A stretch of 64,000 nucleotides of DNA from Stratiolaelaps scimitus (lineage: Eukaryota; Arthropoda; Arachnida; Mesostigmata; Laelapidae), in the NCBI GenBank assembly GCA_019614645.1, contig JABWDB010000007.1, positions 10,057,501-10,121,500 of the forward strand, read 5' to 3'. The stretch's first letter is position 1; every line of letters starts with the position of its first letter. The position numbers and the translations under genes are program-made. This document shows positions 33,471 to 45,866 of this stretch, in pieces. Below the pieces are notes generated by a model that was not told the origin of the DNA, did not search any database, and worked only from the letters and a program-made list of their open reading frames with translations.

Positions 33471-36110
33471 GAGGCTTTTGGTTGATGTGCCGGGCCACTT
33501 ATTATCACATATTACGCTTATGAAGAAGTAATAGCACGAATTCGTTTTCTGCTTTTTCTTTCTAATTGTGTCTAATAAAATTGTGTCTCCCTGCAGCGTA
33601 GCGGGCAATCTCTGCCAATGAAATCTAATGCCATGCGGCGTTTCCCTCGAACGTCAACGACTACAATCATCGCTGGACAGAAAACAGCTCCGTCTCTCGC
33701 CAGGTGAAGAAGCAACAGCAGCATCTACTACTAAACTCCTCTACCGTAGCCGGCGCTATGGCAGGCGACGGCGGCGGCATTGCGTCATGCAAAGAGTTAT
33801 CTTCTTCCTCTCGGGCGAGCAGCTGATGGCTAACAGGCCACAATCTCAATATCATCGGGAGAAGGCAGAAATGGCCACAGTTGCGTGTGCAACGGTGCAA
33901 ACGAACGCGGCGATGGTGGCTGAACCGGCCAGAAACGGGGGGCGAACGCCCTGCCGTAGGGAGCGCAACCCCCCCACCCCGAAGCGAGAGAGATTGTGAG
34001 GAAAAAGTCGGGACAGCACTGTGTCTGCCCCAATAGTCGAAACGACCATCTGGCTAGTTCCATACGAACTGGAAACTCTATCCACGTACAAGGCAGACTC
34101 GATGACAAGGTAAAATGCAACCTAACGAAGCTCGATGGATTGGAACAGGGGACGTGCTTTAACCAAACACTTCCTGCCAGCTGTCCCTCGGGTGTGTGGT
34201 AGATCTTGCCGCCGCTGCAGCGGCTAGCACCCCCCCCCCCCCCGCTTTGCTCGAAGGGGCCTCGAGACTCCTGAAAGAACGAAGGCCCGACCGAAAGATA
34301 GGCAGGGGCCGAGGGGTCGAATAGATTGTCATCTGCAAGGTTTGATGCCTTCTCAACCTCCTTCGCCTCCTCCTGCTGTTGCGATGTGGACGCTATTGAT
34401 GGAGGGCTGATGTGCAGCTCTTTGCGCAGTCACACATTGGGACCCACATATACCCGCACAGTGGCTGGGGTGCGTTTCCACTCGGGTGCGTCGGCCCACT
34501 CGTAAAGTTCTTCTAACGGAAGAGGGACCTCCTTGTGACACAACCCACAGCTGCCGAAACTGCCTTCAGTTAGGATGAGCACTCCAATGGTGGTCTACAC
34601 CATCGATGGATGGATGCATCGATAGTTGCTTTCTTAATACAATCTCTCAGCAATCGCGCGAGACATCGCGATGGCGGTAAATTCAAACGAACGGCTCATC
34701 ACTAAAGCAATTGGAGCTCACTAACGTATTACCGTCTCGTTGGTGAATATATAGTAGATATGTTATGTACGCCAGCGGTAGGCGGCTTCAGTTTATTGGC
34801 CCTACTTTTGAAGAGTGGAGAAAGAGTGGGGAGACCAGGATACTGTAGGTGTGGCTGCCACTTGAACAGGAGGCAGATAGGCTGCCTTGATTGGCAATAT
34901 TGTGAACAAGTTCTAAGTATAAGGGTTATAGCAGTACATTCGTGAATGGCAATTAATCATGAAGTAGATAGGGTATGCAGTATTTGCAGAACGCGAACCA
35001 CGCGGGGAGGCTCGCGTTCAAATGGCGATTTGAAGGCAATTTGTATTTACACCTGATCTCGATTCTTCTATTTCTACGTTATGCAGAAGTCCTTAAACAA
35101 AATCTGCTTGAGATATAATCGCAGTACTGGAGAGATTGGTTTTAGATAAGCGAATGTCTTCCCTATTAATCATCACAAACCGGGCTCTTTACCAAAGCGG
35201 GAGAACTTATAAACGAAGATCAATCGAATTGAAATCGAAGCCGATACAGTAAGACCAGAATATATTCTCCACCCTCGAAAAGCATTTCTATATTAACTCT
35301 ATTCCTTACGGACAACAGGCTGGCAGAATGAGTAAGATGATGTGGACAGTTCAAAATGCTCGCCGGGCAGTACGCTATCCACGATCAACAACCGAAAAAG
35401 GCTCTACCAATCAGCAACTATCCGACTTCTTCGTAGTTACCAGCTAGCATGTGCCCAACAGGTTGCCTCACTGCCAAGGGAACCTCGAAGGGGTTTACCA
35501 TAGGCAGATCCGCGCCAACGGGGACAAGGCGTAGAGTCCTTCCTTCTGCAACATCTTTCCCTCGATGTGAGCCAAGGAGTCAATGCTATCGCCTTCCGCA
35601 GGACGATGGCGGTCTCGGCCTGACACCCAACTGCGTTACAATTATTGTATTATATTTAGACACAGAATAATATGAAATATATAATAAGATCCATTATTGC
35701 AATGACTGATGATGAACATCTAGCACATTTATACTGTTATTGGGTAATGAAAGAGACATCATAGCTAGACACCGATATTTCTTTAGTGTGGACAGCGATA
35801 CACAACGACGTTTTAATCTAGGACACTTGTCCCCAACAGCTACGAATTCTATAGCTAAGCTCAAAGGTCAGCCAATCTCTGCACATACGAACCACTAAAT
35901 ATCAGCACCATTAAATGCACCATTATCTTTATTATACTTGATTTATGGCAGTCAGTTAACGTTGTCAGATCAAATGGTACGATGAAACTGTTGATTTCAA
36001 CATTTGGGTGGTGGCTCTGTTTTCGAGTCGAAAACATTGCGCATGAAATTCGTGAGTGAACGAGCATTAACGCTAATTGACATCACATATGCTATGGAGT
36101 CGTTCATCAC
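33471..36110. other. No gene recognised
   Basis: A GC-richer patch at about 33.63-34.55 kb contains a 14-base C run (34,230-34,243) and overlapping motif-free frames on both strands. A degenerate B-box-like CGCGTTCAAATGG near 35,010 is not enough for a SINE call. Confidence 0.35.
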
Positions 36111-37520
36111 ACGGTAACGAAAGATCGTCTGCCTAATTCCAAGATTCAGCAGGAAGATTGGTCAAGTTCGCGTCCGATTTCCGTCACCGTGTTTCACCGA
36201 GCGTCCCCCTCTCCCTGCACCCTATGAAGTTTTCTTGGGCTCCCACGTCAACTCCTACTCGTCATCGACGCCGCTTAATTAAGCGTGCAAACGCCTCTCT
36301 GATGCTCGCCCTTATATTAATATATAGTGGAGTTTGCGCGAATGAGAGTCGCGATACACATATGCGAGACACTCATATAATTCGCATAGGACGCCATCCC
36401 CCTTAGCATCCACATGGCTAGCCAGCTTGGCCTGGCGAGAAGGACGGCCGTGGCGGGGGGGGGGGGGGGTCGTGGTATATCACCCCGATCGCGAGGGACA
36501 CTTCTCCTCGCGCCAGCTTGTCTTTTGCAAGCAGCAGCCTCTCTTTCCCTGCGTTCGTTGTAGATTTTAATTATGAGCTTATAAGTGTGGCCGGCGACAG
36601 GCAAATGTGCGAATTTCTCATTAGAACCCAGCAATCCAGCCCAGCGTGGCCCACACCCGTTGAGTGTGCGTCGTGCAATGTTGTGTTCGTGTCACTCCAC
36701 TCCGTAGGGGAAACGGGAGGACCTCCTGCTGCTTATTCGGGGAGCGGATCCGGGGTTGTTGTGCGGGTAAGGGAACGGCTGACAGCGTTGACGATGCGGC
36801 GGCGGCGGCGGCGGCTGTGCTGCTGCTGCTGCCGTTACTGGAACATAAGGAAGCGCTGAGCAGCAAAGCAGAAGACGGCTGCGACGAGAACATAAGCGCA
36901 AGCGAAGAAACCTACATCGTGAGCCGCTGACATCACGGCTGTTGCCGCTGCCGCCGCCGCCGCCGCCGGTGCGGCAGTCGCTCGGAACTCGCCTCGAACC
37001 GAAACCTGCGTCGCTTCCACTCCTGATCTTGTCGACACACGACACGAGAATAGGGTCGGGCTTAAGTCTCGATGCCAGCAGATAACTGGATCCCGATCCA
37101 CGCCGTGCCCTTCATTAGAAGCGGTACACGAGTTGGCGCCAAGCGTTGTTTGTTGTTGTTGTTGTTGTTGTTGTCGCCGCATCCGCCGCCGCCGCTTCTG
37201 CTGCCCGTGTCTGTGAGCGTATTACATCGTCAATGTCTGAGTGAAGTCAGAGTAGGAGAATGGGTGCTCGCGGTGTTCATGTTCATAATGTCACTTCAAG
37301 ATGGTGCCGTTGCCGTGGATGCTGCCAACGGCGCCGCCAAAGTCGGCTTTCATCCAACAGCAAAAGCGGGATCGGCCGGCACGGCAGGAGGACGCGGCTG
37401 CAATAAGAACAACTGAAGGAGAACTGCGAAGAGGAAGAGGTCGCGGAGTCGACGTGATTCGAACTTTTGTGAAAAACTCAACGGATCGGGTGAAAAGTTT
37501 GGAAGGAGCGAACTACGTGA
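36110..37520. other. GC-rich triplet-repeat island with poly-G
   Basis: A 15-base G run (36,455-36,469), (GCG)n at about 36,796-36,813, (CTG)n at about 36,818-36,831, (GCC)n at about 36,950-36,969 and (GTT)n at 37,147-37,174 all lie here, with many CG dinucleotides. Frames of 90-124 codons overlap on both strands over the repeats. This is the strongest promoter- or UTR-like composition besides 22.9-24.1 kb, but no exon could be delimited. Confidence 0.45.
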
Positions 37521-40500
37521 GATCGTCTGACGCAGAGGAAACTAGAGAGAGAGAGAGAGAGGGAGAGAAAATGATGGCCAAGCCATATATAATACATAGC
37601 ATAGAGGATGGCGAACTACTGCAGTACGCACTGTTACGCAGTCAGTTAAGGTTCAGCCTTCACATAGTTTCTTAGGTTGCTGCTGCCTTTGTGCACTGCG
37701 GTGAGCCTCTGCATATGATTTATATATGGAGAATAACGGCGCTATTTTCATGTTAATCCGCTGGGCGGCTGTTCATTTAGCGAGATTTTTGTGGGTGCTG
37801 CGAGGTTTCCGTCATCCGTCCAAAAAGAGACTGTTTTGCTAGTTTACTTGTTTCACAAGATCCGTACATTTAAGCAGCCATCCTGCGTATGGCGATTGCT
37901 GTTTTGTGTACCCCCTGAAAAGCTCTTTATGAATAGCGCGCCACGTGTTTACCCGAAATGCCTGCTGTCAATGCACATCAGAATTCCTATTGATTCGGTG
38001 ATTATGCTGCTGTTCCCTAGGACTCCGTGGTTTGAAACTGCCGTTCATACGATCCTCGTTGTATCGCTAGGATAGAGCTGTTGTTGTGTGACTAAATAAA
38101 TAGGTACTCACAGAGGGCGCCTGGCCCGTCGCTGAGTTGGCCCTTTACCTTTGGACATCTTTTTTATTTGAAAAACGTCCTAATTCGATGTTGCCCGTTG
38201 TGTTGTGGTATTGTCATATTGAGCTATTGGAGCAGATATGACCTCATAGGTTCAACTAGCCCCGAGTGCATCAATATCCTGTGTAAATCAGTTCCTTGTA
38301 GTGATTGAAATTATTAAGAATCTGATCTATTAGTCGTTTGGTGGCAAAGCGGAATAACGAGTTGCTGCACCCAGCGATCGGGCGGGCATCACGAAAAAAA
38401 CTTTTTTTTTTTTGGATCTTGGACGTGTTATTACTAGAGCCACAGCCAATTGTCAGCTTGACAACAAAAAGCGATACATATTGTCATTGATTGCATTAGA
38501 CCTTAAAGGGCAACACAAGAGACGTGAACAATTTCGTTTGTTATGACAACCTTCAAGAGCAGAGAAATCTCTTTTTTTCTGATCTGAAAGAACACGTTTG
38601 AGCACCTCTGTACAGCAAATTGGGTTGAGGCGATTTTCGACAAGCAGGAACGAATCCGTGTTATGGACTTAATCAATTTAACCCAGCGACCTTCTAGTAA
38701 GTACGTCGCCCCATTGAGCTGTTGACTTCGTAGAAGACGGTGTACACCTGATAGGTATTAATGAAACAAGGCAGCTAGTTGCTCTCTTGGTATACTCCAA
38801 CTCGTTTCAGCACATGTTGGCACCATTGGCATTCAGGCAATACAGGTAGACTAACGCTTGTAGATAACTTGTTTCGCGTGACATTTAGGCCAACAAGGAC
38901 AACACCCGAGGCCATAGTCAGGGCACGTCGTGGCTCGATAATAAATTCACTCCAGCGAACAGGAATCAGGACCTCGGAACGTTATATACGTGGATTAAGC
39001 CAGCTAGCAAAGACGTTGCTTACAAATGGGTAGATGTTAACCCAATGTGTCGACGGGTTGTCATCGTATAGATGGGTTAAATACAACATGAAGCGGATGT
39101 GATATGCATTTGGTTGTAGGCACTGGATAGCGATGGCCTGTATTACATACAGGCAGCACAGGCAGAGATAATACATACAGATAATACATCTCGGTATTAT
39201 CCTGCTAGTAAATATCGACACGGTAACGGGCATCTGCGGTTGTTGATATCTGTAAAACAATATTGGTTCTTCGTACTTGAGATCTACTAATTGAGCATAA
39301 TAGCTTTCCTCGGGACAATGTCGGCCTCAGCCCCGGTCCCCAGCTAATCCACTCCCCCAATAATCCCTAGAAATAATTCTTAGTTTTTTCCCAACTGTGC
39401 GCCACTCGCTACCACTGTACCGAAGGTTGTTTGATTAAACAAGCCCTGCACTGGAAACACAATTTCATTCCAGAAATACGCTTCACAACTATTACTCCTA
39501 ACACAATTATTCTTTCAAGTCAAACAGAAGATGGCTGTAACGATACAAGGCAACATTTGTCTTGAATTTTTTAGGGGAACTTTGGTTGAATTTTCCCAAA
39601 TGAAACGTTTGACAGTACTTTCTATATTGCCGCATGCGCCATAATGGATAAATTTTCTTCTTGGACGGCAAGACGTCACGTCAAGTCTGTAATCCACGTT
39701 GAAGACACCTCAATTTGCAAGTGACTCAAGTGGGTTGGCTCTTCTCTACCTGATGCAAACGTTAGCATTGCGAGGCTCACGCGTCTCTCCTGACGAATTA
39801 TCCACCAGTTCCTATCGATCAGACGGTTTGTAAAGGATTTATAAAGTTGCTACTTTCTTCACCAGCACAGCAGGCGGAGGTGAACTCGAATGAGCGTGAA
39901 TGAATTCGCGTACATGAACTCACCAGGAAGATCAAGAAAAATGGTTGTGAGGGAAATGGTCCTGCGTTCCTGCAACGGGTCGAGTGTTGCGGGAATTTGC
40001 CCTAGGTACGGGCATTTCATCGCTGAGATTTCTACTAGCACGTCTGCCATCTGCGGCCAAGATCTGCCCATGGCCAAAGGTAAATAAGGCGGAGGAATTG
40101 TGAAGCAGCACTGCACCACCTAGCATAAGGACTTTGCGGGTCAATACGAATACACGATAGCCTCCGTCAGACGCGCAGCCTCTCAGGGACGGCACTCAAG
40201 GAGTGCGGGGTGAAGAATAGCTTTCGATGGGTCCGACCTTACCACCGCTGGGATTGCGTGTGTATTTGTCTTCATCAGTTTTACCATCGCACAACAAGAG
40301 CACACAATATGAACGAATGGGTAGGAGTCGCTAACTCAATATGCCTTCCGTGATTACGGACGTGGAGTCGGTGGAGGCTTGCCCAAGCGGGAGACTGCAC
40401 TATCACAGCACCACCGTATTAGTGTCGGGTCATTCATCCGGTAGCTGATCATTTGCATGACAAAAGCGTACAATCTCCACCCTCCATCAATGGCGGAATG

Positions 40501-42350
40501 CACCCCTATGACGACAACAAGCAGCGGCGGACGGTGTTGGTTTTGTAGCTCTTGTGTATAGCTTGCGCGTATGATATAATAGTATTATACATGTGGATTT
40601 GCTATACGATCTCCGCTCCTCGAAGATTTTCGATCAACCGCTTCCGAGCGCAGCACAGTTCGATCAGAACGGTCGTTTGAACGTCAATGTCACATCAGAT
40701 GTTTTCAGGATGAACTGCACTGAGTGACGTGGACGCGGATACCTAAAACAAAATAGGCTGATAACCACACAGCAACGTAATCACACGTAAAGCACGGTAC
40801 AATGACAGGGTAGAATTTGAAGGCGTATACGACTAGGTATCGTACATCTTATGCAACCGTTTAAGAAGTCTAGAAAAGTCTTATCCATTTTTATCATTGG
40901 AGACCGACGGAAGAAGCGAAACAGTGATGGCAGCAAATAACGGTAATAACATCGCCTCATAATTTATCCCTGTTTTTGTGTGTGTGTGTGTGTGTGGGTC
41001 TGATACAGTAGAACTTCACTAACAGAGGCGACGGCCGGGGGCACTCAATCAAGGTTCACCAATTAATCAAATCATTGGTTGTACAGTATCATTATTTAAT
41101 GGATATTTAATGTTAATGGCCGCTCGGTCGGTGCTGGTCGGGACTAATCCAGAGATAATAATTAAACTCCTTGTGTAATTAGCCTCTAGACGCCTACTAT
41201 GCTACTGGATCGGACGGCTTCTCGTTCGAATGATCCGAAACATCTTCTCTTCATAGCACCAATATCAGTACACTATGTAACTGCATCAATAAATAGGACG
41301 CAGTACACGGTGACTCGCCTCCCGAGAATCCCTAAGCTGGGCGTATTCTATGCGTATACTTCTGCACACACAGATATCTATACTTAAAGGCGTACTTAGT
41401 CATCAGTCGGTGACGTGAGTGGATTCTGCATTGTGGGAATAATAGCAAAAGGCTGACCTGAATAGCGAAATAGCGGCTGCGTCCGCTGACCGCACGGGGG
41501 GCGGGCGGGGTTAGGGGGCGGCGGGTATCAACCGATGCAGCCGAAAGTCGGAAATGGACCCATCCTTTCACCTTTCAGACGCTTGCATCTCTCTAATCTC
41601 GTTAGCAACTTTTTGTTGCCTTGGCGCCGAACGCTTGCACTTTCGCACTTTCAAGAAGTCGGGGGGCGCGTTCCGCTTCGCGTACTCATACACACACACA
41701 CACACGCGAAGTCGCCGTCAAAGAAAACCTCAGGCGGGCGCTCTCGAACGAAGGAAAAAAAGGAGGGTTTCACGATGAATGCGTTTGCTAACAGGTTCTG
41801 CTGGGTCCCTATTATCCTAGGATTTCGGAGGTGCGAGGCCAGCAAGCGGGAATATTGGTCGGGCTCGCTAGATAGGGTAACACGAACGTGTTTAACATAC
41901 ATAAATAAAAATAAATACTACAGGCTATTGAATGTCCTTCTTTATTAAGCAACGCCTCTGGCTGTCCTTTCATACAAAAACGAAACAGGTTGAATGCCAA
42001 TCTGGATGAAGGTAATCGATAGAAGCGGGTTTTCGGGGCCAATAACTTTATTGCATGACGAATATTTGTAATTTTGATCGAACTGACTAAACGTTGAGGA
42101 GAGGACTTTGACTGGGGACTGCTGCAAAGCTTCTCGGGGGAGGGAAAATAGCATATAACTCAATCGGATATAGTGAAAGGGGTTTTCGATGTTCACTGGA
42201 GCTACATTGTAGGATACAATATACAGTCATTACGTCAAGGGAATCAATCCATATATTGGCTCTGAGTTTTCTGAATTCCCCCGAATCTTTCTAACACGGT
42301 TTCTTATCTGCTGACGGGGAGAGGTCTATTATATTCGTTAGGTAGGGGGC
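37521..42350. other. No gene recognised
   Basis: This holds (GA)n at about 37,546-37,565, an A7-C-T12 run at about 38,393-38,413, a 7-bp hairpin GCCTGTA/TACAGGC at 39,136-39,154 followed by a repeated GATAATACAT, (GT)n at about 40,977-40,996 and (CA)n at about 41,690-41,705. A GC-rich patch with G runs lies at about 41,490-41,525. The 137-codon frame at 41,535-41,948 has no domain. Confidence 0.35.
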
Positions 42351-42375
42351 ACTAACGATATTCGTGAACTGGGTA

Positions 42376-42422
42376 TAAAAGCCCCTATAGAATATATATA
42401 TATATATATATAAGGGCTTTTA
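42376..42422. repeat. Palindrome with (TA)n core
   Basis: TAAAAGCCCCTATA (42,376-42,389) and TATAAGGGCTTTTA (42,409-42,422) pair at 13 of 14 positions, and the (TA)n between them can extend the stem. The whole 47-bp unit is therefore one almost perfect hairpin. Confidence 0.7.
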
Positions 42423-43830
42423 ATCTCGTGTTGCACCGAAGATCCAGATATCGTTGATGACCTTGGAACATTTTGGGATCAAAGAGGAACTCTGAACTTT
42501 TCGAAGATTCCGAGAGTTTGGTGTTCTGTCCCGGCATCACTGCAACGCCTGCTCTGTATACTCACCACATACATATATATATATACAAACTAGCACACGT
42601 CCAGTGGTCGGCATTGAAAGTACTCATGTGTCGATAATGCTCAGATCAGATGTTGCGAGCAGGCGCGGGTTGGTCCACGTCATACGTCTGGCTATAAAAA
42701 AACGACTCTCTCCGAGAATACCCTGTCGAGTTTGCTCTGTTGTCCACCCTTGGCGTAATCCTGACGCGACAACGGGGTTAAATTATGATTGATTATTGAA
42801 GCTCGACTAGGGGAAACAATGGCATGAAAGGCCCAAAGGCGTTGGAACGAGGAGCCAGTAAATCATGTCGCTCTTTTTAGCTGTCTTTGTCGAAACGCAC
42901 CGAACAGGTTGCCCACTCCACTGAGCAGAGATCATTCACTGCATTTCTATCTTTTCTCAGCGGCCAGCATAGCACAAAAATAACCTCGAGGTGACGACTA
43001 TACGTATATATATATATATATATAATATTTTACAGCATTTAAGCGAAGATCGAGAGAGAGTTTGTTATCTGTAACGTTCAAGGATATATACGAAGTTGAC
43101 GACATTGCCCAAGGTGGATGCGCTTGGTGGAGGAGAATTACAGCATGTCGTCTTCTTCAGATTATTTATTCATCATTCGAAAAGAGGTGAAACAATAATG
43201 TCCAAAATACAGCGTAGTGGGTGAGCAGGTCATCTCGAGCTTAGCTAATGAGTTCGTGTATATGCGACGAATAATTAAACTATCGGTGGTAGAAAGGAGG
43301 GCACGTCCATTCTTGACCAACTTTAACTCCTCAGTAAACTAAGCGTCAAATAGAGTCAACATCGCAAGATTTGTCCGCATTAATGGATGGGAATCTTTTG
43401 ATGGCTAATATAGTTTCCTTTATATAAACCCTAATCAATATTTAGCGCAAAACGCATAGCATGACTTCGGACGACGTTGTGGATAGACGAAAAACAAGGC
43501 TGTCGGATACGTAACATTGTTGTAATTATTATTATTATTTTTGAAGGCCAAAATAATTTATGCATTGTGTTCAGCCAATTGTGTACCACTGTGATAAATA
43601 ACAAAAGAAGATAGATATTATAATTATTATTGCTTCAACCATTCACATTATTGCGTAATGTCTACATAATTGGTAGCATCAGCATGAACGATGTTGTGCC
43701 AGTGGTCCTGAAATTTTCTGTATTAAATTCGACCGGTTATTTTATTCGCAGAACGTTTCGAGTCCTATGATTTTTCTTTCAGTAGAGTACAGGCACATGT
43801 AGCTGCAGTCGATTACAGCGGTATCCCTTG
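42423..43830. other. No gene recognised
   Basis: Short (TA)n tracts lie at about 42,571-42,584 and 43,003-43,024, and ATT/TTA-rich runs at about 43,522-43,541. No coding signal was recognised. Confidence 0.4.
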
Positions 43831-43834
43831 ATCC

Positions 43835-43960
43835 GTTTGAAATTTCCTTCAAACGCACGGACACCACTGAAGACATTCGAATCCCTATCGAAGGTGGGCC
43901 GATGTGCTGCAGGGTTGACACGGATGACATGCGTGGGTACGTGAGTATTGTACATGTCTG
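43835..43960 (-). mobile_element. Dispersed repeat family 3, copy B
   Basis: The minus strand of about 43,838-43,932 aligns with 26,085-26,172 on the plus strand at roughly three quarters identity. Shared landmarks are GTCATCC, CCCTGCA/TCCTGCA, CGGCCCAC, GGTGTC.GTGCGTTTGAAG and AAATTTC. Homology fades on both sides, giving a unit of about 95 bp. No terminal repeats or coding content were recognised. Confidence 0.6.
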
Positions 43961-44039
43961 GCAATCTACGATATTGACAACCAAGTCGCTAAATCAACCA
44001 ATTCGCAGTAGTCTCCCACAGAGTTGCTACCATCTCATC

Positions 44040-44730
44040 CATTGCGCGGCTGACTGATAGCCAGCGGTCACTCAGTCACTGCTGCTGCTGCTCGTCTGAT
44101 CGGATCTGCCGGTAGTTCTGCTGTCCCACGATGTCCTCCTATTCGTTCACTGCTCTCTTCCCTCTGTGCTGTTTGCCTGGGTCCGTTTTATCCGCCTGGC
44201 CAACCCGACCACCGGCTTCACCGTATGTTGGGTCATCGCAACGTCGCCTGGCCGTCTAACAGGTTGTGGCGGCGGAGGAGGCAGCGATACCATCGGGCTG
44301 GTGTATGAATCGGAGGCGGGTGTATACGCCGCTGTCGGAGCACGATGCGTACGATCTCCGGCGGGGTGATGTCGGAGCAGCCGTCGTCTCATGCCAATGT
44401 TATGCGGGCCACCCCTTTGCCCTTGCGCGCACAATCCCACGCCAGCCTCCGTTCACCCTACGCTCAGGGCTAGCCGTAATGGTAAACATAGCCTGAGAGA
44501 GGGAGAGAGAGAGAGCCAGGAGACTGTATCGGGTATCAATACCGTCATTTGTTGTCCACTGTCCATATAGACCTTTCGCCGCGCGAACGGACGACAGCAC
44601 AGTCGGACAGAGTGGGATCGAGCAGGGGAGCCTTCTCGCGGCCGCTGGCAGAAGGGGCGTCAGCGTCGGTCGCGGGAGCGGCATTCAACCTCTGATCCCA
44701 GTACAAATCCACACACGAAAGTATGTGTGC
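44040..44730. other. GC-rich island, first part
   Basis: This contains (CTG)n at about 44,081-44,094, (GGC)n/(GGA)n at about 44,269-44,283 and (GA)n at about 44,495-44,516. Frames of 67-97 codons overlap on both strands. Confidence 0.4.
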
Positions 44731-44734
44731 ATGA

Positions 44735-44805
44735 GGCAGCCGGCCCGTAGTCCACTACTGCTGCTCTGAGTTGACCCCTAGTGATCTCGTAGCGGGCCGG
44801 CTGCC
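44735..44805. repeat. 71-nt hairpin with perfect 13-bp GC-rich stem
   Basis: GGCAGCCGGCCCG (44,735-44,747) and CGGGCCGGCTGCC (44,793-44,805) are perfectly complementary. Inside the 45-nt loop, CACTA and TAGTG can form a further 5-bp stem. Perfect 13-bp inverted repeats with this spacing are not expected by chance in 64 kb under uniform composition, although local GC-richness raises the odds. It could be a structured RNA in either orientation or a cruciform. Confidence 0.65.
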
Positions 44806-45480
44806 CAGTAGGGGATCAATAGCAGCCGCGCTGTTGTGCCGTCCGTGCAGTGCATCCATCGCACTCCACAACACATTGAACTAAGCCCAAATACCACCTC
44901 CGGCCAGCACCGTTGCCACTGCCATATCTATCTGGCAGAGACGAACGCAGGACTAGCCACGTACACATAGAGCTAGCCACATATCCCCAGCTGCCCGCAT
45001 CCACACAGACACGAGCTTACACATCCAAATACAAATAGATATTGCGTTGCCAGCAAGCAGTTCCTGCGAATCCTGGGTGCAGGAATGAAGGACAAGCTGG
45101 TGGGCAAGCAAGCAACGGGTGCGATCCTGCAATGCGTGCTCTGATGTCGGTGGCTGCGACGGTGGCGGTCCTGCACCACAACATCAACTGTCCACCAGCT
45201 GTAGGCTTACCGAAAGGGCCAAGGGTCCTGACATGATGCGGGCGATAGATTGCACGCGTGGCGGTATACAAACGCTTGCGAGCTTATAGAATTCCTATAG
45301 CCGAGGAGATGAGGTGGGGGTGTGTTTGCACAAAAATGATGCACAATACAACAAACACAATAATCACAGTCACTGGAAGTTGTTGCGAAACCAAGGGTTT
45401 ATGGACCTGTGCAGCTATTGATGTTAACGAGACGAAATCGCTAAGTAGTCTTTAGGGTAGACTCGTAATTACCATATTCG
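44806..45480. other. GC-rich island, second part
   Basis: CG-containing sequence with many CACACA and GCCAGC stretches, grading into AT-rich DNA after about 45,260. No gene recognised. Confidence 0.35.
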
Positions 45481-45487
45481 AGTAACT

Positions 45488-45518
45488 CACTGAGACCGAT
45501 TTCCAGTCGGTCTGAGTG
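45488..45518. repeat. 12-bp stem hairpin
   Basis: CACTGAGACCGA (45,488-45,499) and TCGGTCTGAGTG (45,507-45,518) pair at 11 of 12 positions around a 7-nt loop (TTTCCAG). Confidence 0.6.
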
Positions 45519-45866
45519 CTGAGGCAGGCGACAGTAATGGGATTGCGACAATTGGAGTGTCGGTCTTCAAATTGTTAAATATTATATAGTACAATATGCC
45601 TAATTCACCTTCGACGTTTTGAATTACCCGCCTGAGGAAATATCACCCATCTTCTACAGGTTTTCCATCTCTTCTCCTAGCCGAGCCGCTCAACGTTCTT
45701 AAAATAATGGCCCTCAAGAATTGCTCCTTTTCTCATTCCCCAAAGCATTAAATATCAGGTCCGCCTACAAAAATACAGATACAGATCTCAATCGCAAGCA
45801 GTATTTTAGATAACATCCGAAGACGGCCTTTGTTGGCCACACTCTGCCTGCAACGAACTGTCAGAA

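Noticed and set aside
34985..35030. B-box-like CGCGTTCAAATGG
   Set aside because: No convincing A box and no similarity to the two SINE families.
35449..35670. DDGGLGL in a 73-codon frame, recalling the C-terminal 'GGLG' motif of some LINEs
   Set aside because: Only six residues match and the surroundings show no other RT block.
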